A DNA stretch of 64,000 nucleotides from Diplosphaera chodatii (GCA_032358165.1 JAALGY010000032.1:3286001-3350000), one strand, 5' to 3'; counted from the stretch's first letter, positions 47,180-60,400 are shown. Program-made: numbers and translations. The notes: a model not told the origin generated them from the sequence alone.

Positions 47180-47379
47180 TACATCGGATTTGCAGCGCCA
47201 CTTTCACGTGACACATGCTTGCTGCTACTGAATTGATAGCAGCAGATGGCGTAGTTGTTGCCTGCTTGGAAATACTTGCCACAGGTGTCGGGCGTGCCTC
47301 AAACTTGCAGTGTCAAACCCAACAGACAGTTAATTGCTCAGCTCATAACACTCTTATCAGCATGTGACACATAGCCGCA

Positions 47380-49919
47380 TCATTTGCCTGCTGCCAGCTC
47401 GGTCTGCTGCCTCAGCAGGTCGGCATTGATGTCTCGTTCGGCCTTTGTCATGACCGCATTGGCCGTGTGGCCTGCCTTCACCTGCGACGGGGGCATGTGG
47501 CATGCCTCATCAAGGCACTATACGTGGGGGTGCTAGGGGTCTTAGACCAGTCATGCGATGGCAATGGCAACGTGTACACGGGGTGCCATTGTGACCACGG
47601 GGCCCAACACAGCGCACCTGTTCGTCAAGCATGGCGCGGAAGTGCTCACGCTTAGCGCGCTGCTGCTCACGGTCCCGGCGGTCCAGTGCCCAGTCCGCCT
47701 GCAGTCCCGACATTACAGTTATGACGTCCAATGTTGCGGGCTTCTCGATGTGGCCACCGCATGTATTGTCACATCGTTGCCACAGTGTTGTCAGCTTGAC
47801 ACCTGCAGCGAGCATTCTTGACGATGTCCTGAGGTGCACACTCTGCATAGGCTTGGTTGCACCCCACCTGGATGCTCTGGTTGATGGCGACGAGCTCATC
47901 CCGCTGCGCTGCAGCCGCCTGCTGTTTCGAAGCCGCGTGCTCCTGCAGCTGCGACTGCAGGGCCGCCTGCAGCGCAGCCTTCTTCGCTGCGACATCCGCT
48001 TTCCGCCGTGCCTCCTCTGCTGCTTCTGCCGCCTGCCGCTCCCTGGCATCATATGAGACAAGCTGACGGCTCATAAGGTTGGTCAGCACCACTTTGTCAC
48101 TGTTGCCACACGATGGACTGTTGCATGCCAGTTGGCCAGCATCCATTCCCCAGGAGCTGAGGCGGTCACCTGGCGTTGCGCTCGATCATGTCGTCGTCGA
48201 TCCACTTTTTGAATTCTGGGCGTGTTGCGGCATCAGCCACCTGGCGTGCTTGCCGTGCTTTGGCGTCTGCAAGCTGCTTCTGCCGTGCCGCTTCCTGCTT
48301 CTCCATCACGGCGGCATACTCCGCCTGCATGTCGTCACGCATTCCCACAAGCTGAACAGACACTCATGTATCTCTTCGTCCATGACTGGGCCATGCGGGA
48401 TGCTCACTGCGCACCGTAAGAGTGTTGCACAGACAAGCATGCATCCTTTATGCACATATGTGCAGCACATGTCAGTCCTGAACGTTGTCTCTGTTCTGCC
48501 CCCACACCATGAAGGCATGGTCAGCGGCCCGCTCCTGCAGCTTGCGGGCGTGCTTGGCGGCCTGATGCTCCTCGTTGGCCGCCAGGAACGCCTTCAGGTC
48601 CGCCTTGGCTTTGGCCTGCGCCCGGTCCTCCTCCTGCACTTATGGGCACCGCCGCACATCACATACATTCCCAGCTGCCACATGGCGTCACTGGTATACA
48701 GCTGCTCCGGTGGGGCAAGGATGCCCAGTATCGACAGCTGTGCTGTGGTCACTCGTTAGAAGAACAATGCCGTGTCTCGTTATATATACTTCACAGTCAT
48801 ACATCTCACAGCAGGGCCACCATGCGCGTGCGCAGCACCATTCGTTGCTGCAGACTGTGCATCACCCACCTCCATCTGGCACTGCAAGTCGGCTGTGGCG
48901 GCTGCAGCGGCCGCAGCCTCCTCTTGCGCACGGGATGCAGCCGCTGCATCGCGTGCATGCCGCTGCTCCAGCAGCTGCTCTTCCCGCTTGGCCTGCTCCG
49001 AGCCACGCACATATGCAGTTCTTGGAACATTGGAGGCAATGGCATCACATATTCCTGCACTGCCATCAATCAAGAGGCAAGGGCCCCCACACATGTTCGT
49101 CTTCCAGACCGCCGCACAGTATCAGATGGGCATCCATGCATGCTATGTGACGAGTGCACACCTTCAGAGCCTCGATGGATGCCAGGTTCTCGATGCGGCG
49201 GGCCTTCTGTTCCACCCGGTTTGCCGTCGCCTGCGCAGCCAGCTCCACCGCCCACAGCGCATCGTCCCTTGCTTCCTTCGCCTTGCGTGCCGCAGCCTCT
49301 GCCCGCTGTGCCTCAAGCCCTGCCCGCAGCAACTCCTGCTGTGCTGCGCGTGCTTTCCGCTTTGCCTCCTCTGCAGCAGAGTAGCAGCACAGGCCTGACT
49401 AGCGATAGCGGCTGACAGCCTGCACTGCAGGCTGGTGCCACAGCATCGATGTCAGCAGTGCCATTGTCTCTAATGGCAAAACGCATACCAGCTGATGCAC
49501 AAGGTACCTTTGAAAGTGTGCACCTTGTTGCAGGGCCTGCGCAGCCTTCAGCGCGTCGATGCGCGCCCACTCATCAGCTGCAACCTGCGCCTGCTTCGTC
49601 CGCACCCGCTCATTGCGCCTGCAGCCCTCGAAGTGGATCAGCTGACCAGGTATTGAGCAGGAGGCAAATACGCAATGAATGCGTTTGCAGTTCATGACGG
49701 AAAGATCTTGGTGCAGCCGTGGTCATGATTACGCACATTGATCTGGGATCGTCAAGGTTGTGTGCGTGTGCAGCCTCCATCTCAGGTGGGATCTCCACCT
49801 GCACCAGGGGCCTGGTGAGGCTACTGCATGCCAACCGTGTGCTGGAGGCTCAGACGATCCTGCTTGCTGCTAAGTTACTCGCAGTTCAGCAGTTTGCCAC
49901 GGCGCACCTCGTCCCTCAT
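47380..49919 (-). CDS. Charged coiled-coil protein (TPH/trichoplein-like), N-terminus incomplete
   Basis: Long helical protein rich in Ala, Arg, Glu, Lys and Gln. From the N-terminus: MRDEVRRGKLLNCE (ATG at 49919) splices in phase to a VEIPPEMEAAHAHNLDDPRS exon (about 49800), then RRNERVRTKQAQVAADEWAR (49610), RKARAAQQELL and EAAARKAKEARDDALWAVEL (49380-49160), a REEQLLEQRHARDAAAASRA exon (49000), KADLKAFLAANEEHQAAKHA (48600), GMRDDMQAEYAAVMEKQEAA and FKKWIDDDMIERNAR (48350-48170), SYDARERQAAEAAEEARRK with a long helix to 47830, DREQQRAKREHFRAMLDEQ (47670), and a last exon TANAVMTKAERDINADLLRQ ending at 47380. This pattern resembles trichohyalin-plectin-homology proteins (CFAP45/CFAP53/trichoplein group), many of which are axonemal. 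That identity is inferred from composition and heptads. Upstream exons probably lie between 49920 and 50460, where an ATG in an ACCATGG context is followed by ALLPELVKA and a GTGAGT donor. Confidence 0.6.
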
Positions 49920-50636
49920 GGCTGCAGGCTTGCCAGCTGTGATGCAGCGAAAGCGCGCCAAACACCTGCACATCGACCCCACTATGTCAGCACAACCGTT
50001 TAATGCCCGACGCAGATGTTCTGCGACAGCAGGAGCATAGCAATGTCTTCGCTCACACGCCAAAACCGTGAAATCCCGATGGTGCGACGCACACGCACGA
50101 GCTTCTCGTCCGTAGCGCTGGGCTACACGCAGCCGTGCAACGACCGTGGAAATATCTACAGGATATTTCCGGCAGGTTTCATGACGGCTTGCGATCCCAG
50201 TCTGTAAGCATCGTCGGCTGGTCCAACAATAACGTGCCAGTCGTAATCGACAGAGATGGGAGCTGATTACCCAATGGAATGCCTCAGCTGATCAAGCGTG
50301 TGAGTTTGAGGTATCATCGGTACCTGCTGTAAGAACGGTACAGCAGCAGCCACGCTTGAGCTGCATATCAGCACAGAGGCCAGCTAGTTGCATTAGCGGC
50401 GCGGCCTAATAACGCACTCACTGCCTTCACCAGCTCGGGGAGGAGGGCTATCACCATGGTGAAAGTCGTCAATCCTATCTCCGTTGTGGTGGCTGGCAGT
50501 GTATATTGCACAGGACCTCTCCGTCAGGTCATGTGCCAGACGACAGTGCACGAACGCGAACACTTTGACAGTGTCCATCTCATGACTAAAGCGCCACGCC
50601 AATCAGCCATCCATCATCACTGCCTAATAAACACAG
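49920..50636. other. Region between the coiled-coil gene and CDK5RAP1; likely upstream exons
   Basis: On the minus strand there are exon-like pieces at about 50450-50420 (MVIALLPELVKA with donor), 50240 (DWHVIVGPADDAY) and 50120-50050 (DEKLVRVRRTIGISRFW). These may be 5' exons of the coiled-coil gene but could not be joined confidently. The remainder should be the 3' region of the CDK5RAP1 gene. Confidence 0.35.
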
Positions 50637-53600
50637 TCAGCCTACGGCACGCAGTTGCTGCCTGGCTTCATCACCCAAGCTGGCAGCTGTCGGCAGCGGA
50701 GCCGCACTACCGTGAACCTTCACAAAATCCTGCAGTGTGGTACGGCCAAGCGGTACCGCCATCAGCGTGCCCGCTGATGCTGCCACAATCTGTTGGGAAA
50801 ATCAACGACACGTCAGCAAGGCTGCCAGCTGGCTGCACTGCCATAGCGCACATGCGCAGGGTCTGCAAGTTGGTTTGCTAATTAGCTTGCAAATTGTCAC
50901 CGAACGGAAAGAGACACTGACGTAAGCAAATGCACACCTCCACAGCAATATAGTTGCCCGGCTGCGCCTGTATTTGTGGTGCCGCTGACCTGCTGTTGCT
51001 GTTGCCGCTGCTATAGTCTGCTGCCATTGGCACATCCGGGAAGACCACACGCTTCATTGTGTCAGTGCGTCCAGTCCAGCTACTGGCGTCGCGCTTTGAT
51101 GGCCCCTCAACAAGCACCTGCAAGTGATGGCACAATTGATGCAGACGTTGCAGCAGCCATGCTGCTCTGGGCAGGCTGCAACCCAGTACCTGCCAACCAC
51201 TGCAACGATTCATTTCTGAGCGGTGCACACAGGTTCAGCATGCAGCACGCACCAGGTGCGTGCGGCCGATCTCGGCAGCCATGCTGTTGGCGAGCGCTGC
51301 ACGGTAGGTTGCAATGATCTCCTGCAGCCGCGCGGACTTGACTGTCTCCGGCACATCGTCCTGCAGGGTGCACAGAATCGAATCCTTGACAGGCTACAAG
51401 GAGTGGTTTTGCCCTTCAATGTTGTGGCGAAGAGTCGTCTATAAGCGAAAATGCCACATTGCAGCATCAACCCAAGCCATGGCTAATAGGTTGCGGACAT
51501 AAGCAGCATTGCACTGCTACCTCATTCACACCTGGAGGTGGCGCGCAGCGGCGGTCTTGTCGCGCTGGGAGTACGCAAACATGAAAGCCGAGTCGAAGTT
51601 GGTGCTCCGCATCAGGTTGACCGTGGCTGCATGCTCCTCGTCTGTCTCCCCGCAAAACCCTGCACCCAGCAGATGCACCTCCTAGTCTCCCCACTGCCGA
51701 CCATGTGTTGGCAGTGCAGAGGCCTGACTGGCAAAGTCATCCTGTCAAATCAGCCGACAGGATGTGGTGCCGTGGTGCTGACTCTGGGCCACTTGTGCCA
51801 ATCACACCCGCAATGATGTCTGTGGACAGTGCGACGCCAGGTATGACACCCCGGGCATGCTGCACCAGAGCATCGTACGCCTCTCGCGTGTAGCCGCGCC
51901 TCATCCGCTCCAGGGTGGATGACGCGCCGCTCTGGGCTGGCATGTGCAGCTGGTTGCACACGTTGTGGTTCTCGGCAATCACCTGCGGCGTCAGCCCAGC
52001 GCATGAGCTTGCAAATAGCACCAGGCAGAGGAACCCTACTGGGCAACGCATCGCTGATGCACAAACTTCACGTCACCAATGTTCTGCTGCCAGGGGCACC
52101 ATCTGCTGTTGGCAATCGAGCAGTATTGCATCCCACCTGGAGGACATCGTCAGAGAAGTCCTTGGGGTGTGGCGACGTGAAGCGCACTCGCATCTCCGGG
52201 TCCACAGCTGCCACGCAAGCAAGCAGCTCGGCAAACTGCACGGCCCCCTCCCGCTTCGGCACATACACGCTGCTGAAGCCCTACTAGGACGCAATCAGCG
52301 AGATGACAGCTTGTGCTGGGTAAGGAACAGACGGCACGGTGATGCTGGCCAGTAACAGGTGGATATGAGCCCACAGCATGCCAGATGCTGCCGACTGCTG
52401 TCCTAGCTGACACGCACCTCGGCGTAGACAGAGCCAGCGTCTGTTTGCTGCCTCCATGGCGTGTTACCACCAAGATGGCTGCTGTCCGCATAGCTGTTCA
52501 CGTTCTGGCCCAGCAGCGTCACCTCCCTGACCCCGTTGTCAGACAGCATCCTCACCTGCATGTGGTCAATCAGATGATTGTTGACTGAACATCTGCTGCT
52601 CCTGGTTCCTGAGCACTTGTGGTAGTGACATGTCAGCTGGGTCCAGATGGGTCCATGGAGCGTTGCATGCTGTGAATGTCGATGTCCACGAAAAAGGAGT
52701 AACAAACCTCATCAATGATGGAGGCCATGGGACGGCTGCGCTCGCGGCCGCGTGTGAATGGCACGATGCAGAAGGCGCACATGTTGTTGCAGCCGCGCAT
52801 GATGGACAGGAATGCAGAGTTGGTGCCTTCCGGTCGCAGCGGCACGACATCAGCATATGTCTCCTCCAGGCTGAGCTGCACATTCATGGCTGATCGCCGC
52901 CCGCCATCGACTCCCTGTGACAAACCAAGGCAAGTTTTAGGCCCAGCTTCGAGGGCTTGTTTCAACAGCGCAGAACTTGAGCCAGCATGCTGCAGCAACG
53001 ACGCCTTCAAGCGAGCGGGTTCAGGAGGTGCACCGGGAACAGCCCAGTCACAAATGCGCCAGCCTACCTGTACTGCTGCAATGAGGCGTGGCAGATCTCT
53101 GTAGGCATCTGGGCCCGCCACTAGATCCACCAGCTTCTCCTTTTCCAGCATCTGGCCTGCATCAAGCGGGAAGTGGATGATGCAGCAGCACAGCAAAAGC
53201 ACCAACCAGCAATAGTCAGCAGCCCTGATGCTAAGAGGCACATGTTGTGCAGCGCAGGTCCTGCTTGTCGATACACACAGCTGCTGATGCTCGCCTTTCA
53301 GGCGCTCTGCCATGCACCCAAGGACGCCGAGCACGGGGCGGCGGGCGTGCGCCTGCTGGCGCTGCCAGCGCGTCTGATGGCTGCTGCCGCCGCCTTTGCC
53401 GAGCATGGTGTTGCGGGCGTTGCCCAGCCATGCCCATATCTTGTGCTCGGCACCTGTACACACAGGTGTAGGCCGGCTGCCAGCACAGCGGTGGGGTCGA
53501 ATGCATGCCAGGTGTAGGCCGGCAGCCCGCACAGCCCATCTGATTGCTACCATCAGGCACACACCCTCCCGGATGGCGCAGGTGTTGACCAGCACCACGT

Positions 53601-54132
53601 CAGCGTCGGTCATGACGCTCGTTTGGTCGTACCCCGCGTCCCGCAGGATGGACAGCACCACCTGCGCCCACGCCCAGCAGCAGTGCTCGGGTGCTCTGCT
53701 GGGCAACCCGACACGCAAGTGACTGATCCCGTTTTGGAGAACGACGTGCAGCGCTGTTCCCCACCTCGCTGTCGCTGACGTTCATCTGGCAGCCCATCGT
53801 CTGGATGAATGCACGCTTGCGGGGCTCGGCCGGGGCATTGCCAGGAGGCTCCCCACGCATGAAATGCACGCGCAGAAGCTGGCATGGTGACACTCTGTGT
53901 TTCGAAATACACTGTACGCGTGCCATCAGGCATCGTGGCGCACCTGCTCGTGGCCTGACTGCTGCGCGGACAGCGGGTCAGCGCCTGCACGCACAAAGTC
54001 TGCCAGCCCCGGACCGTCCTGCAGCCTGCTGGCGAGTGCACTGGCTGCATTGCTGACATCGCGTTGCGTCCACTGCGCGCTGTGTGAGATGATCCGCGAT
54101 GTCGCCAGGCGCGCAAGCCGGCGCATCGACAT
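50637..54132 (-). CDS. CDK5RAP1: CDK5RAP1/MiaB-type tRNA methylthiotransferase, probably organellar
   Basis: Radical-SAM enzyme that adds a methylthio group to N6-isopentenyladenosine at position 37 of tRNAs. The start at 54132 opens with [18 protein letters not shown], a basic amphipathic presequence typical of mitochondrial import. Later exons: [19 protein letters not shown] (53800) with the first cluster Cys, [14 protein letters not shown] (53600), [19 protein letters not shown] (53330), [18 protein letters not shown] (53130), then the radical-SAM core [20 protein letters not shown] (about 52780) with CxxxCxx[15 protein letters not shown] (52520), [15 protein letters not shown] (52170), [20 protein letters not shown] (51930), and [19 protein letters not shown] (51640). 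The TRAM domain is [19 protein letters not shown] (51110) and the last exon ([14 protein letters not shown]) ends at 50637. All three N-terminal cluster cysteines and the three SAM cysteines are present. Not every intron was mapped. The order of motifs matches the eukaryotic CDK5RAP1 branch. Confidence 0.9.
53464..53540. repeat. Two-copy direct repeat in a CDK5RAP1 intron
   Basis: AGGTGTAGGCCGGC occurs at about 53464 and 53511, followed in both copies by a similar GC-rich tail (TGCCAGCACAGC versus AGCCCGCACAGC). The period is about 47 bases, consistent with a local tandem duplication in an intron. Confidence 0.75.
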
Positions 54133-54412
54133 GGGGACGTTCACCCGAACCGATGTGAGGAGAGACGGCCTGGACGGCCGTCGCGGCACCACTGTATACG
54201 GGGCAGCGTACGAGAGGCAGCTTTGGGCATGGGCGAATGTCAACAATGTAATGGCATGTCATGACATGCATTGCAGCACCCACATGACGCTACAGGGCAG
54301 TGCAGAAGGAGAACGAGATTTGCTACCTGCAGATTCGAAGTGCTGCCAACCACATCAATGATGGCGATACACAGACCCAGAGTGAAGATATCAGTGCTCA
54401 TGGTCAGCATTG

Positions 54413-55805
54413 TCACGGTGGCAACTGCAAACTTCTGCTGGTCACTGCTGTGCCCATGCCATCGATCTGAATCGCTGAGCTGCCGACCTCCACAATGGCA
54501 TATGCGTTCCCGCCATCTGGAGCCTCGAGCATGGCTTCTAAAGTCACCCAATGGCGGCCGTCGATGCTGGCATAGCCGCCTTCATGGTCGTGTCCAGCAA
54601 AGAAAGCCGTGAATGCGCTGCTGGCCAACAGCGTGCTCTGTAATTCCCGCCAGTTCCATGCCATGTGGGTGGCGCGTGCAGCACCTGCAAACAGATGGCA
54701 GAATTCCAACCTGAAGTCATACTCATATATGGGACCACCACCTCTACCCATGTTCCAGCGCACAGTACTCACCTTGCCCTACTTGGTGGTGTGCTGCCAC
54801 AAGCACTCGGTCGCCTGCTGCCTCTGCCGCTGCAAGCTCCGTCTCGAGCCACCTGCAAGTGGTGGCTTTCGATGTTGGGTCTCATCTGCAGAGGGAAAGA
54901 CACTCAACATCAAGCATCTGATGTTGGTGCGTGACACACACCGCATCTGCTCTGCGCCACAGCCCCCGTTCCAGTTGTACATATGTGGCTGTGCTTGACT
55001 AATTGGGTGGCTGTCCAGAAATTGCTGCGCCTCGCGTCCCAGCGGTGTGTCAGCAGGGTAGCCGCTGTGCCCGCTCATTTCCTGTGGGCGATGGCACTTC
55101 AGATTTGCCATGCCGTGTTCTCGCACAGCAGCAGCAGCCATGTTCAGCTCAGTGCAACAGTGTCTCGAACTCTTGGTCGCGTGCATCACCGTGGTGTCCA
55201 GGATGATGAGGCGCCAGCCAGGGGCGATGGGGATGGTCCTGTAGGCTGTGGTGCCCTCGATGCCAAGCCGCGTCAGCAGCTCCGCCCGCCCAACCGCCAA
55301 GCAGTGATTACCCACAACATGGTGCACCGCCAGCTTGTCCGCCTGCATTGTACGGTACCCATGTCAGCTGTGTTGCTGGAAAGCCAGATTGGTGCACGTT
55401 GACAGCAGTACGCCGTAGGAGCTCTGGCGGCTTGTCATGCCACTCACCAGACGGTCGAACTTGCTGGCCACCCGCTCCAGGTCAGCATCTGTTGTCTCGG
55501 GTGTGACGTTGCCGTCGATGATGTCTCCAAGCGTCAGCACAAATGCCAGGTCTGTCGCATGCTGCAGCCAGTAGGCGACAGCCGCATCCAGGCACACCGG
55601 TGCCTGGCGGTACCGCTGCACTCGGCCCTCTGTGGCGCCGTCATCCTGCACCATCGGGGCAGCCAGGCGTCTGATCGGCCCAGCCGATACGATTGATGTT
55701 GCATCAGGCAGCAATGCCAGTGGCATGACAGGGTGCTGCACCGCACCTATCACACACCTTGTCAGCATGCTGCACATCGGCCACCAGGCCGAACCGAAAC
55801 GACAT
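54413..55805 (-). CDS. ADPRM-like metallophosphoesterase (Mn-dependent ADP-ribose/CDP-alcohol diphosphatase)
   Basis: Calcineurin-like phosphoesterase of the ADPRM family, which hydrolyses ADP-ribose, CDP-choline or similar pyrophosphates. Exon 1 (55805-55758) reads MSFRFGLVADVQHAD, the classic start with the first metal ligands (Asp). Exon 2 begins at 55645 with DGATEGRVQRYRQAP and contains AFVLTLGDIIDG (metal Asp). Exon 3 has KLAVHHVVGNHCL (Asn-His), then RTIPIAPGWRLIILDTT. Later exons give PADTPLGREAQQFLDSHP, YNWNGGCGAEQ, AAGDRVLVAAHHQ (His) and the final FTAFFAGHDHEGGYAS (His pair), HWVTLEAMLEAP. All expected metal-binding motifs are present. There is no signal peptide, so it should be cytosolic. 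It lies 280 bases upstream of CDK5RAP1 on the same strand. Confidence 0.9.
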
Positions 55806-57482
55806 CGTGGCTATGTCTTTGTTACTGCGATGCACGACGCAAAATGCAAATATTGTGCTGGGTCCGATGAGCTACAGCTATCCTCGGAATATGCGAAAGT
55901 CACTTCGCCGCCAGGTGGACACATGCTACATGTTGCAAAGCTCGCAAACAAGCCTACAATTGCCTTGACAGTTGTCATCGCTATTATGGGCTGCTGCACG
56001 TTCAAGCTCAACCGAGCTTTGTGCATGACGACATTTTAGGGCTTTTGTTGCTGACAGAGCCGGGAAACGGCGCTGGCGACTGATCCCAGTCCTCAGTTGG
56101 AACGCAACCAAGGCACCCACAGTCTCCTGGTGCCCAGTAGATCTTCTTCACCACAACAGCATGTTGCGATTGCATACTTGCTCTCTGTTGTGAAACTCAC
56201 AGCGATCCCGCGGTGCTGGCGATCGTCGTTGGCTTGCAGCTTTCCTTTCAATATCCGTGTTGCATTTCCTCGCAACCGAGAAGCTTGCCTCAAGCCGCAA
56301 AGCAAGTTCGCAGCATCAGCGCATGCGACATGCTATCCTTTGAGCGGGGCAGGGCGCAATCAGGGCAGCCCTGCAGGTAGGCTCTTCCTCTCAGCGACTC
56401 AAATTGCGTGGCCGACACACAGCAGGCCTGCAGCCCTCTGCAGCTCGATGCTCATGGATTGCAGTCATGCATCATCATGTTCAAAAACGTTTACTAGCGG
56501 CGTGGATGACGGTGGGGGCGACTGCTGTGCTGGAGTTCAGCTTGCAGAATCAGGTTGCAGTGGGTGGCAGTCCCGCTGCTTTCGTGACACACGGCTAGCC
56601 CGCATACAGGCGAAAGGAATGTCTGTAGCGCGTATGTACAACCCAGCGTCGTGGGATCTGGAGCGTTTGACCATGTCGGTATCTTTGCCATCTGCACCCT
56701 TTGGACACAAGCAGCACGTCCGTCGTGCATGCAGGATCGCCAAAGGAGTGTGCACCTGACGACACTGTAACAAATCTGCACCATGGAGGTGAGAGTTGCT
56801 CTGCCCGCTGGCCAAATCCATCGGGGTCGCTGAGATGGGCAGTCAATGTGAAGCCTCAACTCAAGGGACAGAAGCAGCTAACACTTGGCTATTTGCAATG
56901 CTCTTGGACCTGCGCCATACCCACGCCTCAACCAAGCTGCTCTGAAATTCCACTAATGTATGATTTTGCGTGGCTGGCTATGTGACAAGCAGAGGTTGCA
57001 GCACCAACAAGTTGGTGCCGCACATGGCCATGCTCCGTATGTCACGAACAGGCAAGGTGGACTCAACAGCATCGTCATGCGCATAGGGAAGCACAAGGGA
57101 GCCGTCACATGATCCAGAGGAGACGGATGCGCTGGATGCGCTTGGATCGCTTGCTCACTTTGCTGGGTGAGCAGTCAGTGACAGGCCAGCAGCATGCTGG
57201 AGGATGGTAGCGTGCAGTCAAGCAGATGGGGCATGCATGTCATGATCGGGTGGCTACCACCAGACCATCTCGGCACACCTTGGCCGTCCAATGTGCTGCA
57301 ACATCGCTGATAGCGAGGCTGCCATCAGGCTGCCATGCCCTGGAGGTTGAGGACCTGCCTGTAGGCTGTCAGGCGCAGGCACGATACGAAGGGGGGCGTG
57401 CACAAACTTGCATCCCGCACTCCCCAGGGCGGAGCAGGCGGCTGAGCAGCAGGCAGTGCATCGGCGCGATGGCGGGTCCGGC
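55806..57482. other. Long intergenic region between ADPRM-like gene and the remodeller
   Basis: About 1.7 kb in a divergent arrangement. A plus-strand open frame of 220 codons (56097-56759) and others exist, but their sequence is compositionally random and has no family resemblance. Near 57345-57395 the plus strand reads LEVEDLPVGCQAQARYEGG, which resembles a Tudor/Agenet strand and could be an upstream exon of the remodeller; this is weak. Nothing else is recognisable. Confidence 0.35.
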
Positions 57483-60400
57483 ATGGGCAGCGAGGGTGAG
57501 GGGCGCGAGTATGAGGAGGACGAGGGCATGCTGCCTCCCAGCAAGCCGTTCACCCGCACCATGCAGAAGCAGGAGAAGGAGGCGCTGCAGAAGTGGGTGC
57601 AATGCGCGCGCTGCAACCAGTGGCGCAAGGTGAGCTGGCAGAGCCTGATCAAGTTAGCAGCCTGGTAGCCTGCGCGCCCTGCGCAATGACTAGTGACTTT
57701 GGTCAGAAGTCTCGCTGTGTAAGGTGCAGTGCGCACGAGCCGGTCATGAGGGCTGCAGATCCACGTGCGGCTATGTCTGGGAATGCAGGTGCCATATGAT
57801 GTACTGGACGACGAAATTCCAGATGCCTGGACCTGCTCAGACAATGTCTGGGATAAGGCACACAACTCCTGCAACATTCCCCAGGCGCTGTCAGACGAGC
57901 AGATCGACGAGATTCTCATGCAGCAGGTGAGCGTTTTTTGTGCCTTGATGCTGCTACTTGAGACATGAGTGTGCCTTCAAGACAGGCCGACCATTTGCTG
58001 CTGTTCTACTGCAGGGAGAGATGGATCATGACGCAGCTGAAGCTGAGGCTGCAGCGTTGCATCTGAACGCCACCGCGTATGCGGTCAAGGATGACGACAT
58101 GGATTATGACGATCCAGCATACGGCATGGCAGCCATCCGCGGCGGCAGCCGTGCCCGAGCAGCGGCTCGAGGCCACACCAACGCAGCCACAGCCCAGGCG
58201 GCTGCCGGCGGGTTTTTGGACAGTGCACGGCTCAGCGCCATTGGGCGCGCTGCCAACGGCGGCCGTGGCGTCGCGGGCTTCAGCAATGGTGCTGCCGCTG
58301 GCGGGGTGCTACGGCCTGGCAGCGCTGGCGGCAGAGGCATGAGGGCTCCTGCAAGGGGTGGTGCGCGCGGCGGCAGTGGCGGCGGCCGCAGCCGCGGCCG
58401 CATAGGGCGCGGCCTCAGCGAGGCAGCGGCTGCACTGCTGGACATGGGGTTTGCAGAGGATGAGGCAGATGCGGTAAGCTTTAGCAGCGTGCTCTTGCAG
58501 TCTGTCGAACCAACCAGTCGTACCGCCAGTCAGGCGCATCACCTTATCAAGAAGTGGTGAAGGGTGTCGCCTGGTGTATGCAGGAGGGGCAGGCAGCGTA
58601 CCAGGCATATGATGCAACCCAGGCAGCCGCAGCAACCAGCCCCTTCCCGCCGGGCGCCTTCCGCCCCCGGCAGGTCGTTTGGGCGAAGGTGCGCACTAGC
58701 AGTCTCTGTCGACCTCAACATGTGTTGCTGCTATCAGCACTGGTGCTTCCAGCATGCCGTTGAGCTGAACTCTTATCTGGCAGCCAGGCTTACCTCCAGA
58801 TGGTACACCCCAGAAAACGTGGGCAATGCACATCGCACTTTGCGGTCAGCGAACCTGCTGTGCGCCACCAGGTGGAGGGCCACGACTGGTGGCCGGCGCG
58901 GGTGGTGCGGCGGCGGGCGGTGCCGCGGGAGGTGGGGCCGCCCCCCGGCGCGCCCGCCTCCGTGCGCCACCACATCCCCGTCGTGTTCTTCACCCGCAAG
59001 GGCATCCCCGGGGAGGTGGACGAGGGCATGGACAGCGCCAACGGCGCGCTGTCCGCCTGCCTGCGCGCCCTCAAGGCCTCAGGCGAGCCGGCCGCATGTG
59101 CAAAGGCAGCGCTCGCTGACGCACCTGCCATTGGGCGCAGTGTAAGGAAGTCCAGCCTTGCGAGGCAATGTGTGGCAGCCTCAAATTGGGGAGATGGGTC
59201 CAACTGAGCTTGACATTCACTTCGCTCCAATAGGGCATCCTGAGGAGAAGGAGAAAGATGCCAGCAGCGGGGATGATGAGGCGGAGTGTGCCTGGCTGCC
59301 TGTCAATGCCCTGCGCCCATTTGCAGAGGGCAAGCAGGAGGGCATCGGCTCCTCCTCCAACGACCCCACCCTTCAGGTAGAGTAACCAAAACACACACCG
59401 ATCCAATATCGAAAGCCGCATTTGAGTTGCCAGGCCCTGCACCGCATGCAGGGCCTCTGCAACTTGTAATCCCATGCTGACGATGTACGCGCGAGGAGTC
59501 TCTGTAACCTGCCACAATGCCAGAAACCAGGGCACTGCAGCGGCATCACCTCAGCGAACTGCGCGGTGCAGGAGTGCATTGCAGCAGCCGAGCAGGCTGA
59601 GCTGGCGCAGGCCAAGAGCCTGGCTGTGCGCCAGGCGTCAGCCAGCTCCTCTGGCGTGTCGCCCGCTGCCGCGGAGGAGGACACCGACTCCGACGGAGGT
59701 GTGCAGCTGTGCACAAGGCGCTGCGCCTGTAGTCTGCTGGGCTGCGGAGCTACTAAGCACCACAGTCCCGCAACCCCTGGCCAGTCACCTGTGTCCACAG
59801 GCGCTTGTGTCGAACACCCACCAAATGGTCACATGTGGTCATTCTGCGCAGGCTGGGGCGTGCCGCCGCCGTCAGAGCAGACGCCCACGCCGCGGCGTGG
59901 CGGCAGGGGCCGCGGCCGCAGGGGCGGCCGAGCCCGGGGCGGCCGCGGCATGAAGGGGCGCGGCCGCGGCTGGCGGCGAGGCGGCGGCCGTGGTGACGAC
60001 TTCGACTCGGTGAGCTACCTCAAGCAGCGTCCGCGGACCAGCATACAGATGGCCTGGCAGCGAACATTCACAGCGGATGTGACGGAGACCCTGCTCGATA
60101 CAGGACACATAGCACAACCAACCTGGTAGCCATATACATCTGCTAACATGACCCCGATTGCCCCGGAGCACTGTCCAACAGCCGTGCCGACATCTGGGCA
60201 GGACACCGAGAGCGTCGACCTGGAGGGGCACACCGGGGCGGACGGCCAGCGGGTGGTGGTGGACACCATCCTGGGCTGGCGCCTGCCGCTCACAGACGCC
60301 GAAAGGGCGGAGGAGCAGTGCGTCCTTCCGCGCTCGCCCGCCAGACCTGCTGTGATGTGTTGCTCTCTGGAGCGGGTCACGATGATCGTCTGCCCAGAGC

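Noticed and set aside
56097..56759. 220-codon open frame on the plus strand
   Set aside because: Composition is random-like, rich in Cys, Ser and Arg, with no recognisable motif; the opposite strand is similarly open.
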